From assembly GCA_037113605.1 (NCBI GenBank), contig CM073737.1, forward strand, positions 51,559,011 to 51,623,010: DNA of 64,000 nt. The letters are read 5' to 3'. Positions 57,107 to 64,000 of the stretch are shown here, in pieces. The notes beneath the pieces were generated by a model. That model saw only the letters and a list, made by a program, of their open reading frames with translations, was not told where the DNA came from and searched no databases. Origin of the DNA: Calophaca sinica (taxonomy: Eukaryota; Streptophyta; Magnoliopsida; Fabales; Fabaceae). Made by a program: the position numbers and the translations under genes. Positions within the stretch are counted from its first letter, which is position 1, and each line of letters starts with the position of its first letter.

Positions 57107-58348
57107 GATATGCACACATTGTAAACTATTTAGCTGGTAATATTATTCCCCCTAACCTATCATATGCTCAACGGAAGAAATTCTTTTCTGACGTTAAACA
57201 TTATTTTTGGGATGAACCATACTTGTTTAAATGTTGTACTGATAATATTGTCAGGAGATGCATTCTGGAAGTGGAATTTAATTCCATTTTGGAACATTGC
57301 CACTCGAAAGAAGTGGGAGGTCATTTTGGTCCTACTAGGACCGGTCACAAGGTTTTACAATGCGGCTTTTACTGGCCCACCCTTTTTAGGGATGCTTATA
57401 ATTTTATTAAAACTCGTGATAAATGCCAAAGAAGCGGGAATATTTCCCGAAGACAGGAAATGCCATTAAATAATATTCTTGTTTGTGAACTATTTGATGT
57501 GTGGGCATTGACTTCATGGATCCTTTTTCGTCGTCTTTCAACAATATGTACATTCTTGTAGCTATTGACTATGTGTCCAAGTGGGTAGAAGCAGTGGCTT
57601 TACCAAATAATGATGCTAGAAGAGTGATAAAGTTTTTAAAGAAAAATATTTTCACTCATTTTGGTACTCCCTGAGTAATCATAAGTGATGGAGGCTCCCA
57701 TTTTTGCAACAAACAATTTGAAAATTTATTGGCAAAATATGGTGTGACTCACAAGATAACCACTCCTTACCACCCACAAACCAGTGGTCAAGTAAAATTT
57801 CCAATCGCGAGATAAAGAAAATATTGGAAAAAACTATTAATAATTCTCACAAGGATTGGTCATTAAAACTTGATGACACACTTTGGGCATAAAGGACAGC
57901 ATTTAAAACTCCCATTGGTATGTCCCCGTACAAATTGATCTTTGGAAAAGCTTGCCATTTACCTGTTGAACTTGAACTCAGGGCCTATTGGGCTATCAAG
58001 TATTTAAATTTTGATATGAAAGATGCATGTGAACAACGTTTGTTACAACTTAGTGAGATGGACGAATTCCATGTAGGAGCTTATGAAAATGCGAAGTTGT
58101 ACAAATAACGCACAAAAAAATAGCATGACAACATATCCAGAGGCGAGAGTTACAAAAATGTGACCAAGTTATGATCTATAACTCTTGCCTAAGACTGTTC
58201 CCAGGCAAGCTTAAGTCTAGATGGACTGGACCATACAACATAATCAAGGTATTCCCTTATGGAGTAATTGAAGTACAAAAAGATAATAGGGAAACTTTCA
58301 AGATAAATGGCCAAAGGGCCAAGATCTATGAGGAAGGTTTCCAATAAG
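57107..58348 (+). pseudogene. G1 integrase (broken)
   Basis: 57164-57480 contains the zinc-binding region in shifting frames (EHCHSKEVGGHFGPTRTGHK, VLQCGFYWPTLFRDAYNFIK). The core has AIDYVSKWVEAVALPNND (~57560) and, after a TGA at ~57672, ISDGGSHFCNKQFENLLAKY and THKITTPYHPQTSGQV. 57920-58108 is KLIFGKACHLPVELELRAYW. The C-terminal part LFPGKLKSRWTGPYNIIKVF ends at ~58346. No chromodomain seen, as expected for Athila. Confidence 0.92.
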
Positions 58349-59823
58349 AGACCCTCACTGTCAATTTAAACTAAGCTTTTTTTGAGAAAAACATCTGTCA
58401 GGCTCGTGACGTTAAACACGCGCTTTGTAGGAGGCAACATGTGTTTATATTATTTCAGTTTACTTTATTTTATTTTGTGTCGACAGTTCTCTCTTCACTT
58501 ACTTCATCTGTGACAAACTGTCGGTTTTGGAAGAAATCTGCCTACTACACCCCTCTAGAATTTGCTCGTGAAATTTTCTACAGGGGAGTCCCTTTTCACT
58601 CTTTACTTTTAGCACTTGATTTTGTGATTATGTGCTTATGCTTATGATGTGATTACTAGCATTGAGGACAATGCTAGAAATAAGTGTTGGGGGAGTTAAC
58701 CACTTGATATTTGATTATTACTGTTTTGAACAAATTGAAGCTACCAATTTTGGGGCGAAAAACTTGAACTTTTTCGGACAGCTTTTGATGCTTATTGAGA
58801 TTATATAAATTTCTGAAAGCTAAAAATTAGAAATGAGCCCTTGATTGAAAATTTTTCCATGAAATAGCTTCTAGACGTGAGGATTTGAGCCTGATTTGGG
58901 TTTGCGCACTGCTGCAAGATTTTTATAACCCTATTCTTCATGTGAGTTGTTTTCTATTGACCTTGTGTTCTAGAACTTGACATGTGACCATTCAAAGCGA
59001 GACTAATTTATTGAAATTTTTTGGAACATGATTGGGGCACTTAGAATTTTTTGTTTCTAGCCTCCTACACTTTGTGATTAAATTTCACCACCTAGTTGAC
59101 CACTTTGAGCTTTAAAAAAAAATTTATTCTATACCCTTTGATTTGATTGAAAAAAATGACAGATTCGGGAACCGTTTTAATAGAAATGGAGCAGCTTGGT
59201 TTTGGTGACAGATATATTCAATAGAAATGTGATAAAAGCAGAGACTTATTCCTTATTAAAAAAAAGAAAAGAGAAAAAAAAAGGGATATTTGTAATGAGG
59301 AACTGTGATAACAAGGAAAATGTAAAAAAAAGAAAAGTTTGGTTATTTGTTTAAAAGTGATTATACATCCATTTTGATTTAAAAGGATAGTTGCTCAAAT
59401 TTTGATTATTATAGCCCTTGAAATATCCCTTCTTTGAATTTCCATACCTTAAATTTTCATCCCGAGCCTCATTACAACCTTATGAAAGACCCCTTGATTT
59501 CAAATTTTTCTCTGAATTGTTAGTCGAGTTTTGGTCTATTGTCAAGCTTATGGTAATGCTTTGTTTGTGAGAATTTTTGTGAAATTCCCTTTACCCATTG
59601 AAACACTTGAGAGTATGAAAGAGAGTGACTCATTCTTGGTTGATTTAATTTCAAGGTATTTACATATCTAAACGATACAATCAGTAAATATTACTCTCTC
59701 CGAATGCCTCAGAGGTTGCCTTTTCAAATTACTTACTTTGCCCTTTAAGTTGGTTAGCTCTTATTGATCAAAATTTTTTGAGATTCATAAACCAAATTCT
59801 TTAATTGAGGGCAAGCAAAGCTC
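58349..59823 (+). other. G1 3' non-coding region; no env-like ORF
   Basis: About 1.5 kb of AT-rich sequence with the Athila-like text ATTGAGGACAATGCTAGAA then TGTTGGGGGAGTTAACC at ~58661-58700. The longest frame (58441-58647, 68 codons) is hydrophobic but unsupported. The env-like ORF found in some Athila elements is absent or lost. Confidence 0.7.
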
Positions 59824-59837
59824 AAGTGTGGAGGAAT
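59824..59837 (+). other. G1 polypurine tract
   Basis: AAGTGTGGAGGAAT directly before the right LTR. Confidence 0.85.
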
Positions 59838-61185
59838 TGTTAAGTACCATTATTGCATCATTTTATAGAGATATTTGAGTGTAACTTGTATTAATTATTG
59901 ATCATTATCACATATAATGCACTCTCTTTTACTCTAAATTGTACAGGAATAGCAAAATAAGCAATATGGTTGAAGAAGAGTGAAATTCAAGGAGTTTTGA
60001 GCAAAGAAAAATATAAATTTTGGTCTCAGATCATGCAGCACGGCCAGGAAACTACACAGCGCACAGCAACACGGCCCACAGTATGGCCTAACGCCAGGCC
60101 GTGCTTATGGGCGGAGGTCGGCAAGCACGTAAGACAGCTGGAAAGGAAGCACAGCCCCCAACACGGCCGTTCTTAGGCCGTGCTTCAGGTCAGCTACGCG
60201 TATTCAACGCGGTGAACTGTATTTGGACGCGTTTATGACATGCACGGTCGTGCAGCAAGACGTGCTGCAGGCCGTGCTTTAGCTTTTCTGCGCCTATATA
60301 AGAAAGCAAGCAGTGGCATTGTAAAGGTTGTTCCTTCTAAGTGCAGATGTATTCCCTGACTCATTTCTTTCCCTCTTAGTTTATTTTCTTCTGGTATTTT
60401 GTTATTTTAATTTCCGTTATTGTATTTTTTTTACTCTTTGAATTTTAATATGGATTCTAGAATTATTGTTGTGTTGTTATCTTTAATTATAATGTGCAAC
60501 TAATTCTATTACTAAGGTGATGGGGAATTTTTTACTATGCTTATAATCTTAATCCAATTTCTAATATGAGTTTCTAATCCTTTTGATCAAATTATTCCTA
60601 GTAAATTTATTCTAATAAGAACTGATCATTCTTAACTTAGTAATTAATTGTGCGGCGATTGAACCTTTAATTAGTTAACGGAACTCTAGGAATAATTGAA
60701 TCTGCATGTTTTGCCGGATCAATGATTGCATGTTCATTTCCAATCAGTCATTGAATTGATAAACCTATTGATGTTTTATGCTCTTTCTATTTACTCGTTT
60801 TGAATGACCAAACAAAATAATAAATTAGGAGGAAGATTGTTAACATTACATGATCATTGTGTGTTAATAGCTTTTAAATAGTTGGTTGGTGATCAATAAA
60901 GATATTTTCTCAGCTCTATTTATAAATTGGTTAAGTGAATAAGTATTAATATAAAGTGATCCCAGAACCCCAATATCTCCATAATCATAATTCATGTTCT
61001 TATTCTGAATTTATGTACGCATCTTACCAATTTCTCTTTTCTCTTTTAATCAATATCACTTCAACAGATTGTCTAAATAATAACGTAATCTGAATAGAAC
61101 GGTACTCATCAACATTCCCTGTGGAGACGATAACTTTTTATACTATAACTTGATGTAATCGTGCCCTTGCGATTTACGCGCAACA
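59838..61185 (+). repeat. G1 right LTR (1,348 bp)
   Basis: TGTTAAGTACC to GCGCAACA, TATA box TATATAAG at 60295-60302, U3 with CACGGCC/GGCCGTG elements, including an extra GCACGGTCGTGCAGCAAG stretch not in the left LTR. Confirms that 17034-17817 is an insertion in the left copy. Confidence 0.93.
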
Positions 61186-61518
61186 CCACCAAGCAATGCA
61201 ATTCCCATATAAAGTTCATTTAAAAAAAATAATAAAGCAATGATGAACATGAACATACAAAATTTAACAAACTCAAACAAAAGAAAATCAGAGACAAATG
61301 GAAAGTTATCAACAATTCAAACAAAAAAAAATTAAGCCTGAATCTGGGAAATTAAAAAATAAACATGTCTGAAGTAGTGAAGCCATAAAAATAGCAACTT
61401 GGATAGAGAATGAACAAAAGTTATGCCCTCTATCTCTTCTTTTCTTGCAACTGGCAACCGAGTCCCAATCTTTTGCAGAGATTCCGATTTTCCATTCAAC
61501 ACTGATTGCGTTATGAAG
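61186..61518 (-). other. Flanking gene-fragment DNA, probably intron or decayed sequence
   Basis: Continuation of the DNA interrupted at 16338. On the minus strand an open frame continues from the GDSL piece (61595-61332), but it has no recognised domain. Confidence 0.35.
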
Positions 61519-61622
61519 TTATGAAATTGAACTTGTTGATGCAAAGTTGCAACCTTCACTAAAATTTGGCAAATCCAGAGAATCCATATAGGCATTTAGG
61601 AAAGGTAATCCCATCGCATCCA
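61519..61622 (-). pseudogene. GDSL esterase/lipase exon fragment
   Basis: The minus strand reads (M)DAMGLPFLNAYMDSLDLPNF then SEGCNFAS, the block after the conserved catalytic-Ser block in plant GDSL esterase/lipases of the At1g54790-like group (normally MDAMGLPFLNAYLDS and GCNFAAAGS). It follows a splice acceptor (CGCAG, 61623), with TG left to complete the Met codon, which is consistent with a real exon border. The catalytic GDS block and the DxxH end are absent, and a stop follows TSSIS. Family role: secreted hydrolysis of acyl esters. This copy is a non-functional fragment. Confidence 0.65.
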
Positions 61623-62200
61623 CTGCGTTCAACAACCAAGACCAGGTGAAGCTTCCATTATTAGGAAAAGGAAAAACAAAGTAAATGCGAAAGATAAAAT
61701 TACATGGGAGAGGGAGACATAACCTCAGAGCGAACACAAAGAGATGATAACAATAGAATATACATTGATCGTAAACAGATTGATACAAACACTAAACCTC
61801 ACGAACGGGAGTAGGAATAAAAAGAGGGAATATCTCCTATGGGCTCCTTCTTCCACGGTGAATATCATTCCCAGTATGCTTCGACCACCATGAATTTCCT
61901 GAGAAAAAATAAAGCATAATAAAGCATAATTTTAAATAAGAACCCAAAAATACGAAAAAGAATTAGGAACAGGTTAATAAAAGAAGAATCGAATGCTGGA
62001 CTCACAAAGAAAAGTGGGGCGAACCATTTCCGGCTACCGGACCGTCGGCGCTGTTCGAATCCGGTCTCCCTCACCAATGCATGCGGCTGAGCCGCGGCTG
62101 AGCTTGATCCCGGTAGCTGTCGCAATAATCATCGGTCGTGCCTCCAGCACCGTCGTAGCTCGTCCTTCTTCATCAGGTCACTGTGCTCTTTAGGGATTTA
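61623..62200 (-). pseudogene. Exon-like GC-rich segment upstream of the GDSL fragment, unidentified
   Basis: 61995-62190 is GC-rich on the minus strand with AAGAAGGACGAGCTACGACG and a donor-like TTTGTGAGT near 62000, then AT-rich DNA and an acceptor-like TCAGGAAATTC at ~61900. Frames of 86-89 codons exist, but no domain is recognised, and I cannot connect them to the GDSL gene. Confidence 0.3.
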
Positions 62201-62820
62201 CTATTTTAATTTTTTGGAGGAGAAATAATCTAGTTCGTTTAATGAATCCAATGGTGTAAATTTACTGACTGCAGTGACTGCACCAGATTCGTGACTTAAG
62301 AGAATCCGTATCCCAAAAATACCCTGCGGATGGAGAAATTAAGGAACGATCAGAAGCTTCAAATTTCTATTTTTTTTTGGGTATTTAAAAGCTTCAAATT
62401 TCAATTCTTGGTAATTAAGCAATGGCCCATATTATCCACACACCCCCACCTGTTTCCCACACCCCCCATTTATGCCATTTGACCAAAATACCCCTAAAAA
62501 ATAACAAAACCTGCGCATCTCCTGTAAATACGAATTTAGGGTAAGAATAAATTTTTTTTTACTGTAAATACGAATTTACGGTATGCATATTTTGAAAAAT
62601 ATATAGTGTAAATTCGTATTTACGGTAAATATTTTTTTTGAAAAAAATAACGTACCGTAAATAACAAATTTACGGTATTGACAATATTTTTTTTTAAAGA
62701 AACTATATATATCATAAATAACAAATTTACGGATGAACACCGTAAATTTGGTATTCACGACACGTAAAGGACCAATATTCACGGGTTCATATTCTAAAGC
62801 ATTTTTTTTAATTTTATTAA
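62201..62820. other. Intergenic spacer with TAAATACGAATTTACGG palindromic repeats
   Basis: AT-rich. A motif like GTAAATACGAATTTACGGT recurs at ~62524, 62563, 62608 (inverted), 62647 and 62690. 62562-62580 and 62606-62625 form an inverted repeat of ~19 bp with a 25-nt loop. No gene seen. The last 9 bp are the target duplication of the next element. Confidence 0.6.
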
Positions 62821-63383
62821 GAAAAATGATATTTGAACACCCATTTTTGGGACACCCGTATGTTAAATGCATTTAACATACATTTTAATCGCATTTTACA
62901 TCCGTCTGAAATTTTTTTTTTCCCAGATTTTTGTAAGTGATTAACGCAGTTCATATAAGTGGTTAACACAGTCCACTAAGCTAGTTATCTGAGACACATT
63001 TTTAAGCCAGTTACTTGTGATTCATGTAAATGGTTAACGCAGTTCACTAACTGGTTAATATATTACTCTGATGCTAATTTGTCAAATTGCACTCATTAAC
63101 CCAATAGTGGACTGCGTTAACCACTTACATGAACTGCGTTAACCATTTACATGAAATGCGTTAACCAGTTAAAAAAATGTGTCTGTATTAACCAGTTAGT
63201 GGACTGCGTTAACCACTTATATGAACTGCGTTAACCACTTACATGAACTGCGTTAACCAGTTAAAAGAATTTGCAAAAAAAAAATGTACGGAGGTCAGTA
63301 CGGTTCCGTACATGTCCGTAATATACGGACATACGGTATCCATACGGGATGTCCCAAAAATAGGTGTTCAAATATCATTACTG
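62821..63383. mobile_element. 563-bp inverted-repeat element (Mutator-like MITE candidate)
   Basis: The ends are inverted repeats of ~40 bp: GAAAAATGATATTTGAACAC at the left and the complement of CAGTAATGATATTTGAACAC at the right, followed by TTTTTGGGACA(T/C)CCGTATG-like text. Nine bases, TTTTATTAA, flank both sides (62812-62820, 63384-63392), the duplication size of Mutator-like elements. The interior has ~10 copies of a CTGCGTTAACCACTTACATG-like unit, inverted between the halves. No transposase. Confidence 0.75.
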
Positions 63384-63392
63384 TTTTATTAA

Positions 63393-63775
63393 TTAGGTCT
63401 AGTGGTCTACATTTTCAGCAAGGCGTCAGTATGTCACTCCAACAGTGGATGCAAATCTCATGGGATTTCATTAAACGATTTTGGGAGTCACATCTTGCAT
63501 ATTTCGATTGCACCTTCAAAATAAAGAACAAGCATATGCTGTCTCAAAAAATAGTGTCTTTTTTATATGTATATGTGTTAATAAGTTATAATTTTATCTT
63601 ATTATGTGGCAAATTATTATTAGTAGGGGCAGAGAGTGTGACAGAAAAGTGAGACAAGAGATTTTTATCCCAAAATAAAAGGACACCTTACGTTCAGCAT
63701 GTGTTGCTCAAAAAAACCTGATCATGTTTCATTAAATATTTTTTTGCCAACTTTTCTTTTTGTTATATTTTGTCG
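63393..63775. other. Intergenic DNA, nothing recognised
   Basis: No domain, element end or RNA gene identified. The 122-codon plus-strand frame at 63284-63652 starts inside the inverted-repeat element and lacks any recognisable domain. Confidence 0.4.
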
Positions 63776-63905
63776 GACGGGTTCGGGTCCGGGGCGGGGC
63801 GGGTATCGACATCCCCAACCCCTCCCCACCCCCGGTCAAAGCGGGATTTTCCCGTCAAAATCGGGACGGGGTCGGATGGGTACCCGGGGTCGGGTTCAGT
63901 TTCCA
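63776..63905. repeat. GC-rich low-complexity tract
   Basis: GGGTCCGGGGCGGGGCGGGT, CCCCACCCCCGG and CGGGGTCGGATGGGTACCCG form overlapping imperfect inverted repeats in an otherwise AT-rich region. Similar GGGTCGGGGCGGG tracts are common plant interspersed repeats. Family not assigned; the remaining bases to 64000 show nothing. Confidence 0.6.
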
Positions 63906-64000
63906 AGCCTACCTTAAAGTAAATAATTTATTTTAAAGTAATCTTAAGCATAGTAAAACTCGGTCATATCCCGCAAGGATGTAAGTTTGAATCATCTTAT

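Larger units (their letters stand above)
16339..61185 (+). mobile_element. G1: Athila-type Ty3/gypsy retrotransposon, split by nested insertions
   Basis: LTR pair at 16339-18434 (with a 789-bp insert) and 59838-61185, both beginning TGTTAAGTACC. The left LTR is followed by the PBS TGGCGCCGTTGTCGGG, the tRNA-Asp-type site of Athila/Tat elements, and the right LTR is preceded by the PPT AGTGTGGAGGAAT. Internal parts are 18435-19129 and 53193-59837, with C2 between them. Pol order is protease, RT, RNase H, integrase. CCAAG precedes the left LTR (16334-16338) and occurs three bases after the right one (61189-61193), so the duplication is recognisable with a small addition. Without nested DNA the element would be about 10 kb, within Athila size. 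Many stops and frameshifts. Confidence 0.93.

Noticed and set aside
58441..58647. Possible env-like protein of G1
   Set aside because: Only 68 codons, hydrophobic by AT composition, with no signal of an Athila env-like protein.
1..64000. tRNA or rRNA genes
   Set aside because: No cloverleaf-type A/B box pair or rRNA-like segment was noticed by eye; a covariance-model scan could not be run.

Overview
The window is repeat-rich nuclear DNA from a flowering plant, most likely a eudicot. The evidence is AT-rich intergenic DNA, a plant-specific UNC-13-like (DUF810) exon, Stowaway-type MITEs, a Helitron helicase remnant, an En/Spm (CACTA) transposon, and Ty1/copia and Ty3/gypsy retrotransposons of plant lineages (Sirevirus, Athila). 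The species cannot be named from the sequence. Only one probable host gene is seen, cut by the left edge (1-1446, minus strand).

Region by region: (1) 1-1446 is the first coding exon of the UNC-13-like gene and the start of its first intron. (2) 1447-7050 is intergenic, with a hairpin, a 73-bp Stowaway-like MITE, an array of about 18 degenerate units of roughly 105 bp, a 95-bp duplication and a decayed Helitron (PIF1-like) helicase. (3) 7050-62200 was once a short region of minus-strand gene fragments, including a GDSL-lipase exon at its right end. A minus-oriented Helitron 3' terminus begins it, so these fragments may be Helitron cargo. This region has been expanded by nested insertions. (4) 62200-64000 is intergenic with a 563-bp inverted-repeat element flanked by 9-bp duplications and a GC-rich tract.

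Nesting, read from LTR ends, PBS, PPT and target-site duplications (TSDs): C1, a decayed Ty1/copia element on the minus strand (8949-16054), lies beside G1, an Athila-type Ty3/gypsy element on the plus strand (16339-61185). G1's left LTR carries a 784-bp solo LTR (17034-17817, TSD GTTTC). G1's gag is split by C2, a Sirevirus-type copia element (19130-53187, TSD AAATA). C2's left LTR is split by an 11.4-kb CACTA transposon (20116-31517, TSD TGT). C2's integrase is split by a second Sirevirus, C3 (34100-45564, TSD ATCTT). The order of arrival was therefore G1, then C2, then CACTA and C3 in unknown order.

The retroelements carry the usual gag, protease, integrase, RT and RNase H (copia order) or gag, protease, RT, RNase H and integrase (Athila). 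All are interrupted by stops or frameshifts; the best preserved stretch is C2's 509-codon RT/RNase H frame (46601-48130). Both Sireviruses have env-like ORFs after pol and repeated purine tracts. In each, a repeated short motif typical of its LTR reappears between pol and the env-like ORF. The CACTA element carries a TNP2-like gene with DUF4218 and DUF4216 parts, and a second TNPA/Ptta-like gene, both on the minus strand. No tRNA, rRNA or CRISPR was seen.
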